Origin: Callorhinus ursinus
Taxonomy: Eukaryota; Chordata; Mammalia; Carnivora; Otariidae
DNA: 64,000 nucleotides
Assembly: GCF_003265705.1 (NCBI RefSeq)
Contig: NW_020312817.1
Location: forward strand, 53,018,514 to 53,082,513
Direction of reading: 5' to 3'
The position numbers and the translations under genes were made by a program. Shown here piece after piece: positions 1-11,439 of this stretch (positions are counted from its first letter, which is position 1; each line of letters starts with the position of its first letter). The notes under the pieces are model-generated. The model had not been told where the DNA came from. It was given only the letters and a program-made list of their open reading frames with translations, and made no database searches.

Positions 1-139
1 GGCCAGCAACACTCAGGAATGCTTTGGTTGAGAGTTGGGTACAGATAACTAAAACAAGCAGCACATTTAGGTTTCACTTTCCACCCTCCCCTGCCCCCCC
101 CCCCACCAGCTACCTTTCCTTTAAAGCTCCCAGTTTTAT

Positions 140-315
140 ACACTTTCTGTGTGTTAGTACTTTGTTAAGTTTGCTGTTTAATCTTCATAGTAATCTTATG
201 AGATAAGTGTACTATTTTAAATTCACAGATAATGAAAGTGAGGCAAATAGAGTTAAATAATTTGTCTGTAGTTACTCAAGTGGAAAGTGGTATCCAACCC
301 ACTGTATTGTACTGC
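140..315 (-). mobile_element. MIR SINE relic
   Basis: TTATGAGATAAGTGTACTATTTT then TTCACAGATAATGAAAGTGAGGCAAATAGAG and CAAGTGGAAAGTGGTATCCAACCC is reverse-complement MIR. Confidence 0.7.
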
Positions 316-399
316 CTGGTTGGAACTTAAAAAAAAAAAAAGCAGAGGGAGGACTCTATTTATTAATGATGTTTGTTTTGTTTTTGTTTTATTTAGAAT

Positions 400-780
400 G
401 ATAGACTCTTGGAGTTGGAAAGGGCCTTTGCAGTAATAGTCAATCTCCTTGTCTCCTGTCTGCCATCCATTTACAGGAATGCTTTCCATTATCCCCCTGA
501 CAGATGATCACCCAAGGTCTTTTTGAATGTTTCCATTGCTGGGGAGCTCATCACTTCTTGAGGAATCCCATTATATGTTGAGTAGCTCTCTTTGGTAAGA
601 TATTATTTCTTGTTTTGAATTGAAATCTAATTGAGATGACTTCTCATCAGTTTTAGGCCTGTTCCCTGGAACCATACAGGATAAATATAATCCATCTTTC
701 ACATGCCAGTCTTGTGAATGTTTGAATACACTCTTCCTATTTATAAGGCATTTTGCAGTTTTCTCATAGCATCTAAACTT
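400..780 (-). mobile_element. CR1/L3 LINE relic
   Basis: ATGATAGACTCTTGGAGTTGGAAAGGGCC, then CATTGCTGGGGAGCTCATCACTTC, GGAATCCCATTATATG, GAGTAGCTCTCTTTGGTAAG and ATAATCCATCTTTCACATGCCAG follow the reverse-complement 3' end of mammalian L3/CR1 in order. Confidence 0.7.
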
Positions 781-1321
781 GATTTCAATTTGAATTGGTC
801 TGCACAAAAGCAGTCTCTGTTTTTTTACTGCTTTACAAGTACAGCCTTGCAACAACAAATCTATACTTCACTTCTTATGGTTAGGCACAAAGTATGGGCC
901 CTTCCCACATCTTTGGAGAATGAATGGATAGTGACCTGAGTCTCAACAATTGTATATGAGTCTGGAGGGTTTGCGGTCTCCTACTCTTCTTATCTCTAGG
1001 ACATTAGACTGTCAGAGCTTCACACTGTCAGAGCTCACAAAATGGCTGGAAGTTTATCCGGGCATTTGACAAAACTGCATTTACTTCATCAGGCCACTAG
1101 GTGATGAACAACTCACAAACCTAGACTTCAAGGATGGTTGTGTGTAGGACAGTTTCTGTTTATACTTGGAAAGGCCGTCAGAAGTCATCTGGTACAGCCT
1201 CATTAAAAGATCTTTTTTGGGGGAGGGAAAACATGTCTTGGGTACACTTTTGTCTTTCCCAGCTTTGCTCCAGTTTTAAATATTAATTTGAATAGGATGC
1301 TTCTTTCTCTGAGTGATTTTT
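781..1321. other. Unassigned single-copy DNA
   Basis: Only the 12-bp direct repeat at 1008-1035 stands out. Confidence 0.6.
1008..1035. repeat. 12-bp direct repeat
   Basis: actgtcagagct at 1008-1019 and 1024-1035. Confidence 0.7.
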
Positions 1322-1527
1322 TCTTTTTTTTTTTAATTTTTATTTATTTATTTATTTTAAAGATCTTATTTATTTATTTATTTTGACAGAGAGAGACACA
1401 GCAAGAGTGGGAACACAAGCAGGGGGAGTGAGAGCAAGGAGCCTGATGCGGGGCTGGATCCCAGGACCCTGGGATCATGACCTGAGCCGAAGGCAGACAC
1501 TTAACAACTGAGCTACCCATGTGCCCC
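1322..1527 (-). mobile_element. CAN-SINE, long type
   Basis: AAAGATCTTATTTATTTATTT through CTGAGCTACCCATGTGCCCC; full body with a decayed tRNA head. Confidence 0.9.
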
Positions 1528-1649
1528 TTGGTATGTGTCTTTTTAAAATAACTCTGCTTGCCACTTGTTGAACTGTTTAGACTTAAAAATTTGTATTTTC
1601 TTAGTTCAAGGAAATTTTATTGCCTTCCTTCTGTCTGTTTCCAACCTCC

Positions 1650-1740
1650 TTACTTTACAGATGAAGAAACCAAGTCCAGAAAGGTTAAGTGACTTGTTCA
1701 AGGTCACTCAGCTAGTTAATAGTGAACCTCAAACAAATAA
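1650..1740 (-). mobile_element. MIR SINE core relic
   Basis: TTTACAGATGAAGAAACC...AAGGTTAAGTGACTTGTTCAAGGTCACTCAGCTAGTTAATAG is the conserved MIR core in reverse complement. Confidence 0.75.
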
Positions 1741-1916
1741 CTTGATTTCTTTGATGAACTAGTCTTTCATTGTATTGACTGTTGCTCTGTTGAGAGAGCC
1801 ATCATGAAAAACATGGAAATTTTTTAGTGAGACAGGGATTTTGCTGAGGGTTTGTGAGGAGATGAAGAAGGAGGAAGAGATGATAAAGTTCATTATGATT
1901 AAAATGTGACCCATTT

Positions 1917-2104
1917 GGGGTGCCTAGGTGGCTCAGTCAGTTGGGTGTCTGACTCTTGGTTTTTGCTTGGGTCGTGAGCTCAGGGTCATGGGATTGAGCC
2001 CTGTGTTACGGAGTCTTCTTGGGATTCTCTCCCTGTCCTTCTCCCTCCCCATCTGCCTCTTCCTCCCCCTAGGTTAAATAAATAAGTAAAATCTTTAAAA
2101 AAAT
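1917..2104 (+). mobile_element. CAN-SINE, diverged
   Basis: GGGGTGCCTAGGTGGCTCAGTC to AATAAGTAAAATC plus A tail. The middle (TGGTTTTTGCTTGGGTCG) differs from most copies, which suggests an older subfamily. Confidence 0.9.
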
Positions 2105-3223
2105 GTGGCCAATTTGAAGGACTATAAAATTCACAAGGTATCTCAGTTACTAGATTTACCCCAGAGCTCTAAAACTTAATAAAGCCAGGAAATTGAGTGA
2201 ACACTTGGAGAATTAGATATCTAATTGTCAGGAGTTGGATAAGCATGGTCATGCCCTGTTGTAAATATTGGAAAACATGTAAGTATCTGAAAGCTTGGAG
2301 ACAGACATCATAAACTGTCTTATCAGTGGTCTGGTTTCTGTTTCGAGTTACAGCCTGGGACCCTTTTCTACTGGGAACCACCTGTTCTTGCCTTTGTTGA
2401 TCTTTGGATTTCCCCAGCTCTCAGTTCCTTTCAGTTTTGAAATGAAACCTACCCCAGAGGGTGAGGTCAGGTACCGAGAGGACTTTGACAGCTCACACCG
2501 GGTTGTTTTTTTCTAGAGTTTGGTATGTGACTGTGTGAAGTGTAAGGCTCAGCAGGCTGTGATATAGACTGATTGATGGTGAATCAGCTGTTGGGTAAGG
2601 CCCAGGTAGTGCTATTTCTTTGCGTAACCAGGAAAACATGTAGACCAAATATGTTGTCTTTCATCCTTAGACAGTTGAAACTTAAGAGTACAGTCATCAG
2701 AGATCTGCCATGATCTTGCTGCTTTTGGTTTACTGAAGAAGGAAAGGCATTGTTTCAGTGGCTTTTCTCCTCGTTTTTAGAGCCTCCTTTCTTTTCAGGA
2801 AGGCTTCTTTCTGCTGCTCCAGCTTCTAAACGTTTATATTGTGCCTCCTGGAATTACTGCTTTGATGTGAAGTGACTCCTCCAGATACCTCTAGACACAC
2901 ATACCCCCATGTCCTGGCCCCAACCCCGTCACAGAATTTGGCTTCCCTCTTACCTTTGTTGTGAAACTGGTTTCCATGATACTCTAGCACTTTGCTTGGA
3001 ATCTTTGTAAGCAGTACTGGCTCTTTCTTTAACTCACCCCATACCACTTCCCCCTAATTTTGCCTGACTGTCCCCCAGCCACTACCCTCAGTACTGCAAA
3101 GCTGCTTGTAGACCTTCAAATACCTTTTCTCCATTGAGATTTTTACTGGCCAGCAAGGCCACCTGATCCCTGTCCTTGAGGTTGGCATCTATACTCATTC
3201 TCCCATGGTGGTGGTCGTGGTTG
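2105..3223. other. Unassigned single-copy DNA
   Basis: No repeat or gene recognised in about 1.1 kb. The short frames here lack coding character. Confidence 0.6.
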
Positions 3224-3335
3224 TTTTTTTAAGATTTTATTTTTTTAAGTAATCTTTGCATCAATATGGGGCTCAAACTCACAACCCTAAGATCAAGAGA
3301 TGCATGCTCTACTAACTGAGCCAGCCAGGTGCCCC
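3224..3335 (-). mobile_element. CAN-SINE, short type
   Basis: TTTTAAGTAATCTTTGCATC to GAGCCAGCCAGGTGCCCC, about 110 bases without the long middle. The L1 at 3362 lies just beyond it. Confidence 0.85.
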
Positions 3336-3345
3336 ATGTTTGTTT

Positions 3346-3361
3346 AAGACTTTGGTGTCTG
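3346..3361. repeat. TSD, 5' copy, of the L1 at 3362-4350
   Basis: aagactttggtgtctg, preceded by TTT, so the nick context TTT/AAGA resembles the L1 endonuclease site. Confidence 0.93.
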
Positions 3362-4350
3362 GCTCAACATCGCTTGGCATCAGGGAAATCCAAATCAAAA
3401 CTTCAATGAGATGCCACCTCACACCAGTCAGAATGGCTAAAATTAACAAGTCAGGAAACGACAGATGTTGGCGGGGATGCGGAGAAAGGGGAACCCTCCT
3501 ACACTGTTGGTGGGAATGCAAGCTGGTGCAACCACTCTGGAAAACAGTATGGAGGTTCCTCAAACAGTTGAAAATAGAGCTACCATACGATCCAGCAATT
3601 GCACTACTGGGTATTTACCTCAAAGATACAAATGTAGGGATCCGAAGGGGTACGTGCACCCCAATGTTTATAGTAGCAATGTCCACAATACCCAAACTCT
3701 GGAAAGCCAGGATGTCCATTGACAGATGAATGGATAAAGAAGAGGTGGTATATATACACAATGGAATATTATGCAGCCATCAAAAGGAATGAGATCTTGC
3801 CATTTCAACGACGTGGATGGAACTGGAGGGTGTTGTGCTGGGTGAAATAAGTCAATCAGAGAAAGACATGTATCATATGACCTCACTGATATGAGGAATT
3901 CTTAATCTCAGGAAACAAACTGAGGGTTGCTGGAGTGGTGGGGGGTGGGAGGGATGGGGTGGCTGGGTGATAGACAGTGGGGAGGGTATGTGCCATGGTG
4001 AGCGCTGTGAATTGTGCAAGACTATTGAATCACAGATCTGTACCTCTGAAACAAATAATGCAATATATGTTAAGAAAAAAAAAAGAAGATAGCAGGAGGG
4101 GAAGAATGAAGGGAGTAAATCAGGGGGAGATGAACCATTAGAGACGATGGACTCTGAAAAACAGAGGGTTCTGGGGGGGGTGAAGTGGGGGGATGGGTTA
4201 GCCTGGTGATGGGTATTAAAGAGGGCACGTTCTGCGTGGAGCACTGGGAGTTATGCACAAACAATGAATCATGGAACACTACATCAAAAACTAATGATGT
4301 AATGTATGGTGATTAACATAACAATAAAAAATTGGAAAAGAAAAGAAAAA
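3362..4350 (+). mobile_element. Young carnivore LINE-1, 5'-truncated (ORF2 tail plus 3'UTR)
   Basis: About 1 kb of L1 3' end. The ORF2 C terminus runs from about 3364 to 3895 (readable [15 protein letters not shown], then the [20 protein letters not shown] zinc-knuckle-like region), followed by a 3'UTR ending AACATAACAATAAAAAATTGG and an A-rich tail. Next to the longer copy at 31.3 kb it lacks two bases near 3705 (GGAAAGCCA against GGAAAGAGCCA), which shifts the frame and gives a stop at 3727. Flanked by a perfect 16-bp TSD. Confidence 0.93.
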
Positions 4351-4366
4351 AAGACTTTGGTGTCTG
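4351..4366. repeat. TSD, 3' copy, of the L1 at 3362-4350
   Basis: Identical to 3346-3361 over 16 bases, directly after the A-rich tail. Confidence 0.93.
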
Positions 4367-4617
4367 ACCTCTCCTCCTGGGACTCTGGCCCAGGCTCGGG
4401 GATTGGTGGTCAGGCTTGGCCTGGGTCTAGTGATTCAGGATAGACCGTGGAATTAGGGAGCTTTGTGTTAATATCTTAGATGTGGGGAGAATGGGAAGCC
4501 TTAAAATCTGAACACCAAGGCCATTGGGAGTGGAAGGGACAGAGAAAATTTAGCATCTATAACAGTGGATATCGTTTGTAGGCTCCCTCTTGTCCCATTT
4601 GTAGGCTCCCATTTAAA

Positions 4618-5250
4618 AAAAAAAAGGTTTTTTTTTAGAACAGTTTGAGGTTCACAGCTAAATTGAAGGAAAGATACAAAGATTCCCGTTATTACTATAC
4701 TTAAGTAAGTGCCCAAGGTGGGGCTCAAACTCACGACCCTGAGGTCAAGAATCACATGCTCTACCAACTGAGCCAGTCAGGCGCCCTGAGATTCCCATTA
4801 TTTTTTGAAAAATTGATCTATAGCTTTATAGGGAATGTAGTAATATAATTAAAAAAAATTAAAATCTGTAGATATTTTGAATTCTCCTGCTCCCCCCACA
4901 CCCATTTCAGTTATTTTTGTATTCCTTAGAGGTGGTAACCTGTTAGTGTTTGGAATTTGTATATACCAGACTTTTTCTCTGTGTTTACATACATATGCAT
5001 GAACCCCGAAAAGTGTTAATTTTGTGTCTTATTTATACAAATGGGGTCACATTTTATGGATCATTTTGGTATTTCTTTGATTCAGTAAGGTGCCTTGACA
5101 ATATTTCATATTGGTACATAAAGATACTTCTCATTGATATTTGCTACTGTATAATATTTTCTAGTATAGATATGCTGTATTTAGCTATTTTCCTATTGAG
5201 AGACATTAAGGTATTTCCATTTTTTTGTTGTTATAAAGGATTCTTGTTGT
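4618..5250 (-). mobile_element. Old LINE-1 (L1M) 3' region relic
   Basis: Reads as reverse-complement L1: TTTTTAGAACAGTTTGAGGTTCACAG at the left edge, then CCAGACTTTTTCTCTGTGTTTACATACATAT and the decayed ATTGAGAGACATTAAGGTATTTCC block. A SINE interrupts it at 4694-4787. Confidence 0.7.
4694..4787 (-). mobile_element. CAN-SINE, short type, within old L1
   Basis: TSD agattcccRttatt at 4680-4693 and 4789-4802, 13 of 14. Confidence 0.85.
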
Positions 5251-5641
5251 GTTTTAAGTGTCAGCATTCTCTTCCTAGGCCTTTTCTTTTCTCATACTCT
5301 TTCTAGGTGATCTCAACCCTCTGACAGCTCCACTTAACCATCTACATATGGATGACGCTCAAGTCTTTCTCCAGACCAGTGTCCAGCTTGCTCATGTGGA
5401 CAGCATCACGGGGATGTTTTGCATACTTGCCATCATGCAGCCTCCTGCTTTTCCCACTTGCTCCTCATCCACTGTCCTGTCACATGGTAAATAGCATGCA
5501 GTAATTAGGCCCAAAGGCTAGTAGTTATTGTCAGACTTCCCTTTCCTTCCACAGTCAACAACCAGCCTGTCACTGGGACTTTTCCTCCCTAGTGTTTCTT
5601 GGATCCAGTTGCTTTCTTTCCTTCTTCATTGCCACTACCTT

Positions 5642-5775
5642 GTACTTTAGTTTTATGACTTACAAAATAGAATACTTGTGAGTATTAAATAAATTAATAA
5701 CATGTAAAATGTTTAGAAAAATAGATCAGCACCCAGTAAGTGCTATGTGAATGTTGGTTGTTGTCATCATCATCG
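5642..5775 (+). mobile_element. MIR SINE relic
   Basis: GAGTATTAAATAAATTAATAACATGTAAAATG...CAGCACCCAGTAAGTGCTATGTGAATGTTGGTTG is the MIR 3' half; it lies within an L2. Confidence 0.65.
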
Positions 5776-6081
5776 TTGTTGTTGTTTGGTTCTTCTCATC
5801 TTAGTGTACATAATACATTTTCATCGCTACCTCCAGTCTTGATTTTGTCCTTCCCCACCTTCATTCCACTCTGCACATTGCAGTCAGAGTGATCTTTATA
5901 ATATATACAAATGATCATGGTCTAACTTTCTGCTTAAAAAACTTCAGTGATCTTGCCATTGGACTTTTACATGAATTGTCACCCCCACCTAGAAGTCTTT
6001 TTCCCTTGATCTTTTAATTACTGTTTTTTGGGGGTTTGTTGTTTTGTTTTGAGATATATGTTTTTATTTATTTGTATTTTT

Positions 6082-6270
6082 TATTTTTATTTTTTCTAAA
6101 GGTGTTATTTATTTGACGGAGAGAGAACACAAGCAGGGGGAGCAGCAGCGGGAGAGGGAGAAGCAGGATCCCCACTGAGCAGTGAGCTCGTTGCAGCTCG
6201 ATCCCAGGACCCTGGGATCATGACTTGAGCCAGAGGCAGACACTTAACTGACTGAGCCATCCAGATGCCC
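6082..6270 (-). mobile_element. CAN-SINE, long type, within L2
   Basis: GTGTTATTTATTTGACGGAGAG through GAGCCATCCAGATGCCC. Confidence 0.9.
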
Positions 6271-6455
6271 TGAGATCTCTGTTTTTTAAATGTCATGTCC
6301 TCAGAGAGGCCCTCCCCTGACCACCTAATTAATCCAAAGTAGCCACCCATATCCTTTCTATCACATAACCTATTTTAATTCTTTCCATAGCACTTATTAA
6401 TACGTGATATTTTTCTAGTTTATCCATGTATTTGTTTATATAGTCTCCTTCAATT

Positions 6456-6555
6456 ATTTTTTATTTATTTATTTATTTATTTATTTAAGTAGGCTGCACG
6501 CCCAGCCTCAGATCAAGAGTTGCATGCTTTACTGACTGAACCAGCCAGGCACCCC
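6456..6555 (-). mobile_element. CAN-SINE, short type with expanded (ATTT)n tail
   Basis: Poly(TTTA) run, AAGTAGGCTGCACGCCCAG, and GAACCAGCCAGGCACCCC. Confidence 0.85.
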
Positions 6556-6699
6556 TGGTCTCCTCCAGTTAGAATTAAACTCTCTGAGAACAGGGATGTT
6601 GTCTCTTTTATTCACTGTTATATTTCTAGTATGTATAATAATGTCTGGTACATTGTAGGCACTCAATGAATACTTGTGAAGTGAATTTTAAAACAGTTT

Positions 6700-7066
6700 C
6701 ATATGTCTTATGAGGCCCTTTTTGGTCTCTCCAGCATCTTCTGCTTCAGGACACCCTCTGCTTTGGCCTCTCCACCCCCCAGCTCATCCCATCTCTTCAG
6801 ATGTGTTTTCTTGCTGCAAGACATTTGCATATGCTGTTCCCTCTACTTAGAACACTTTTCCTCAAGCGCCCAGCCACTGCCTGGGTATCTCCTATTTATC
6901 AAGTTTCAGCTTAGGTGTAACTTCACTTGACTGCCCTTCTTAGTCTTACAGCTCTACATGCATTACCTTTAATTATACATACTATAATTATTTGTCTGTC
7001 TCCCTCACTAGATGGTAAGTTTTGTTGGGCAAAGGCCTATGTCTTGCTCACCATGTATTCTTAGTC
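6700..7066 (+). mobile_element. LINE-2 3' end, second copy in direct succession
   Basis: GACATTTGCATATGCTGTTCCCTCTACTTAGAAC, GTTTCAGCTTAGGTGTAACTTCACTT and CCTCACTAGATGGTAAG repeat the L2 order just after the previous L2 ends, so this is a separate insertion or a duplication. Confidence 0.75.
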
Positions 7067-8314
7067 GTAACCGCTGTGGGCTGGAGGCATCTCTTGAGGT
7101 GGGGTGCTGGGCTCAGTTGGACTACCCAGAGTACCAATTGAGCACTAAGAAGGTATGCCTTTGATGCCGGGTAAGGTCTAGGTATTTGGCCCTGGCTCAT
7201 TGTCATTCTCCTTATTCCATCTTTGGTGATTCCGGTGTTTGCCTGGATGAACTATCTAAGATGCTTGAGAGGAATCATCTAATACACTTGTCTCTCTCTC
7301 AGACATATTCATAAAAATTAGTGTAGCTGGCAGAGGACTTGCCCATGAATGGGGCATGAGTGCTGAGGATAAAAGTTGGAGATCTGGGTAGGCAGATTAT
7401 TTACTCTGAGTGGCTGATGGCAGAATAACTGAGAGTGGAGTGGAATTCTAAGCAAGGAAGGAAGCAAAAGGCCTTAGGGATAAGGTGAGGCAAAGATGAA
7501 ACAGGAAGCTGAATCATTAAGTCAGAAACCTAGAGAATCAGGATGATGGGTGGAGTGTACAAAAGGACAGGGCAAGCAGTTCACGATTAGGGCCATAAAT
7601 AATCTTGGGGATTACTTAAATCATCTTTTGGCATTCTTACCTCTTAGGTGTGGAACCAGCATTTGGATTAGAAGAAGGATCAGGTAGTAGACATAGAAAG
7701 GTTTGAGCTAGATTGCATATTACTTTGTATTTTATGTGTTAATTACCTGAAAGTCAAATCCTCAGAAATCCTATTGTACCTTTTCTCCCACACTTCAGTT
7801 TCTGCTCCCTCTTAAATATACTAGGTTTAACTAGCTAATTTTTGAAAAAGTTTCCTGTATAGAAGCCTGTAGCAATCCTGGTGTTCCTCTAAAGTAGGCT
7901 GAGGATACTCCCTTCAGGTAGGGTGAGCACTCCTTCAGGCTGTACCCCCCACCAGATCATGCATAGGAGCTGGCCTTAGCAGCCTCAGGAATTCAGGACT
8001 CCGCCTAGCCTGAATCTGTGGATTTCTCTCTGAATTTTGGGGAGGAACATAGGAGTGTAAACTATAGGGTGGTATTCTATCAGTGAGACATAGTAGGAGT
8101 AGATTGGCTGGGTGTGCATAGACCTAGGATCTGAAGGTGTATGGGCAGTGGGCTTCAAAGTTTCTGACCTGGAATGGTCCTTGAATTTATGGCAGTATTA
8201 GGTTGCTTTAATGTGTCAAGTAGAGAATCTTGGTGAGTGGTGCCTATCATTAGCCCTTAGAGGTGTTCTGTATATTTTTCTGTGTGGCCTGGAGGTCTTC
8301 TATAGACTGACTGA
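7067..8314. other. Unassigned single-copy DNA
   Basis: About 1.2 kb with no recognisable element. Confidence 0.6.
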
Positions 8315-8426
8315 GGGGCACCTGGGTGGCTCAGTTGGTTAAGCATCTGACTCTTGATCTCAGAGTCTGAGTTTGAGCCCCGCACTGGACTCCACACTGG
8401 GTGTGGATGCTATTAAAAAAAAAAAA
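8315..8426 (+). mobile_element. CAN-SINE, short type
   Basis: GGGGCACCTGGGTGGCTCAGTTGG to GGGTGTGGATGC and an A tail. Confidence 0.85.
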
Positions 8427-8683
8427 TAGACTGGTAGCTGGCATCTTGGTGGGTGCTTGGTGAGGGGGAATCATGGGGATAGGAAGAGTACTTACTGAAG
8501 AGAGGTATATTCTCTTTTGAAGGTTGGGTAGAGTGATTGTGTACACATCCTGGGGAGTCTAAGCCCAGTCACCTTGCCTCTGTGGGCTCTACATTCTCCT
8601 CTTAGGGCTCTGCTGGGAAAACCAGCCTAAGAGAGCCAGAGATCATAGCCACAGTTAGTGATTCCCTCAAGAATGCTCCCCCC

Positions 8684-8877
8684 CTTTTTTTAAAAGATTT
8701 TATTTATTTATTTGATAGAGACACAGCGAGAGAAGGAACATAAGTAGGGGGAGTGGGAGAGGGAGAAGCAGGCTTCCCACGGAGCAGGGAGCCTGATGCG
8801 GGGCTTGATCCCAGGACCCTGGGATCATGACCTGAGCCGAAGGCAGACGCTTAACGACTGAGCCGCCCAGGCGCCCC
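8684..8877 (-). mobile_element. CAN-SINE, long type, well preserved
   Basis: AAAGATTTTATTTATTTATTTG to CTGAGCCGCCCAGGCGCCCC. Confidence 0.92.
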
Positions 8878-9183
8878 TGCTCCCTATCTTTGACTCCTCT
8901 TGTTCTCTAAGCCTCATGCTCTGATGTCCTGCCTTCTATTTTTTGCTTTGGTACCTTCAAATTTCATAATCCGTTCTGACTCCTCTTTCTAGATTACTCC
9001 ATGTCCAGCTTGATTCTTGGTTTTACATAGTCCCCTAATTTTGACATTGCCAGCCAACTACATGGAGGGCCTTCTCCATTAATCCTGTTTGTATAACTAT
9101 GATTTTGAAACTTTAATGCATCAGAAATACCCATGGGGGCAAAAGAGGAGCGTGCTGGATACTTATTTAAAATGCAGATTCCT

Positions 9184-9368
9184 GGGGCACCTGGGTGGCT
9201 CAGTCATTAAGCATCTGCCTTCAGCTCAGGTCATGGTCCCAGGGTCCTGGAATCGAGCCCCGCATTGGGCTCCCTGCTCAGCGGGAAGCCTGCTTCTCCC
9301 TCTCCCACTCCCCCTGCTTGTGTTCTGTCTCTCGCTGTGTCTCTCTCTGTCAAATAAAAAAAATAAAT
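9184..9368 (+). mobile_element. CAN-SINE, long type, first of a pair sharing a target
   Basis: TSD aaaatgcagattcct at 9169-9183 and 9369-9383. The right TSD is also the left TSD of the next SINE. Confidence 0.93.
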
Positions 9369-9383
9369 AAAATGCAGATTCCT

Positions 9384-9495
9384 GGGGGTGCCTGGCTGGC
9401 TCAGTCAGAAGAGCATGTGACTCTTGATCTTGGGGTTATGAGTTTGAGCCCCATGTTGGGTGTAGACCTTACTTAAAAAAAGAAAAAAATAAAGT
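9384..9495 (+). mobile_element. CAN-SINE, short type, second of the pair
   Basis: GGGGGTGCCTGGCTGGCTCAG to GTAGACCTTACTT. Its TSD is 9369-9383 against the decayed aaaacgcaaatttcc at 9496-9510, so it is older than its neighbour. Confidence 0.88.
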
Positions 9496-9510
9496 AAAAC
9501 GCAAATTTCC

Positions 9511-9999
9511 GACCTCTACTCCCTAGCTTTTCTGATTCAGTAGGTACAAGGTGGTGATCAGGAATCTGCATTTTGATTGGCCTCCCAGATGACTTTGACT
9601 ACAGTCATCATCTGCAGACCATATTTGGAGACACTGACAGAGGATTCTGCTGACCTCCCATCCCTAAAGGGGAAGAAAAGGGTTTTGAACCCTTTATTTG
9701 GATTTAAAGGTCCTAGGAAACTTAGTCTGTCATCCAGTGGGAATAATGGATAACTGTCTCTATGTACCAACATCTCATCTCGTTGCCACAGTAGATGCAG
9801 AGCCAGATGAGGTGTAGAAGGCCTTAATGATTAACCCATGGCAGGTCAGCACCTCTGGGATTTACAGGAAGCTTTAACTTTGGACTCAGGAAACAGGCTA
9901 GATCATGGACCCTGAAGGCTGCCGGTTGCACTGCAGATTTTCTCTAGGGTGCCTCTCTTCCTGTGCACATTGATCCTGTCCTAGTGTAGGCGGTCTTTA
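9511..9999. other. Unassigned single-copy DNA
   Basis: Nothing seen between the SINE pair and the L2. Confidence 0.6.
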
Positions 10000-10630
10000 T
10001 GTGGTTCCCAAGCTGTCTTCACTCTCTGTTGTGCCCATCCTATACACAGCTGCCACTGTCCTCCTATAAGACAACCCAACCTTGTCTCTCCTTTTCAAGT
10101 CCTCTGTTGCATTCCTGTTAACCTGTATGATGAAGTCCAAATATCGTAGGTTGGAATACACAGTCTTACACAATTTGGCCCAAATTGTGGTCTATAGGAT
10201 TGAGGAAAATCTGGTCCCTGTCTTTTTCTCAGGTCATCCCAAGCCCTTCTCTCATCTCCTGTGGCACCCTTACCTGCTCGTAGTTCCTTGATCTCTTCTT
10301 CTATTCTCTGGTTTCAGAGCCTTTGTAGTGCTCTAGCCTCTGCCTAAAACACTCTTTACCCTGCTCTTCACCTCATTAACTGTCCCTTACTTTTAAGTAT
10401 CAGTTAAACATTATTTCCTCTTAGTCTTTTCTGGCCACTCTATACAGAGCAACTCCATGTTACTTTTTATCTTCATACCTCATTTGTTTCCATTAGACCA
10501 CTTACTGCTTTTTACTAGTTTGTCTTTCTCTCCTATTAGATTATAAGTTCCATGAAGGTAGGGAAGTTCCTGCTCATGGTTATATATTCAGTGCCTAGAG
10601 GCACTCAGGGAGTGTTTGTTGACTATAAAT
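10000..10630 (+). mobile_element. LINE-2 3' end relic
   Basis: Runs from CTGTATGATGAAGTCCAAAT through TTTGGCCCAAATT, TTTCAGAGCCTTTGTAG and CTATTAGATTATAAGTTCCATGAAGG to GGCACTCAGGGAGTGTTTGTTGACT. No open frame remains. Confidence 0.75.
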
Positions 10631-10849
10631 TACTCTTCGCCTTCTTGTTAGTAGCTGTGTGGGTGCTTTGTGGCCCTGCACAGCTCTCACCCTTTGCATG
10701 TGGTGTTGCCTCTGCTGGAAGCACCCTTTCTCTCATCAGCTGGTCAGATTTTTTTGTCTTTTTCCACTTCTCTAAGCAAGTCTTTGACTTCCCCAAGCAG
10801 TGCTAGTTCAGTAGAGGCAGCTTTTGGTTCTCTCGAATGAACTTCTTGC

Positions 10850-11010
10850 CTTCTAGTGATTTCATCTATGTAAGAGATAGACGGTATTGCCCTTGGTTTA
10901 TGGATGATAAGCCAGAAGCTCTAAAAGGTGGATTAACTTGTAAATGGCAGAACTGAGATTCCAACCCCAATGTGTCTGTAGAGCCCTCACTCATTCTACC
11001 TTGCTGTGAT
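10850..11010 (-). mobile_element. MIR SINE relic
   Basis: TGGATGATAAGCCAGAAGCTC then GGTGGATTAACTTGTAAATGGCAGAACTGAGATTCCAACCCC matches reverse-complement MIR. Confidence 0.65.
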
Positions 11011-11082
11011 CTAAAAGAAACCAAATAGCAGACCCAGAGACACTGAAATGAAAGAGATGTTTTTTTGTTTGGGTAATGAAAG

Positions 11083-11114
11083 TATGTGTGTTTGTGTGTG
11101 TGTGTGTGTGTGTA
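11083..11114. repeat. (TG)n microsatellite
   Basis: TG run with one TTTG interruption. Confidence 0.9.
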
Positions 11115-11439
11115 TGGTTTATTTATTTGTCTTATACTTCTTGAGAGTTAAACACAGTAAAAGGTATACTATTAAGCCGTTTATAAGGATGATAGAATAA
11201 AGGGTAACCAGAATATTCAGAGGACAGTATGTATTTCATGTGTTTTCTTGATCATCTTTGGTGACCATGACACAGTCAACATATATCCTGGTAGAAATAA
11301 GATGAAACACTATTAAATTCAAACCAAAGCAAGTATCAATGATCATTAGTAGTTGCTTGGAGGATATATAAAGAGTTAAATCTGAACGTTTTTGTTGAGG
11401 GAAAAAAATATGCAAAATTGGCATGCATAGTCTTTAACA

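Larger units (their letters stand above)
5310..6690 (+). mobile_element. LINE-2 relic, long but interrupted
   Basis: Follows L2 3' order: ACAGCTCCACTTAACCATCTAC, GCAGTCAGAGTGATCTTTATAATATA, CAGTGATCTTGCCATTGGAC, CATAGCACTTATTAATACG and TCTCTGAGAACAGGGATGTTGTC, ending at GGCACTCAATGAATACTTG. A MIR (5642-5775) and two SINEs (6082-6270, 6456-6555) break it. Confidence 0.75.

Noticed and set aside
3340..3729. Independent coding gene of 129 codons
   Set aside because: L1 ORF2 C terminus inside a TSD-bounded L1.
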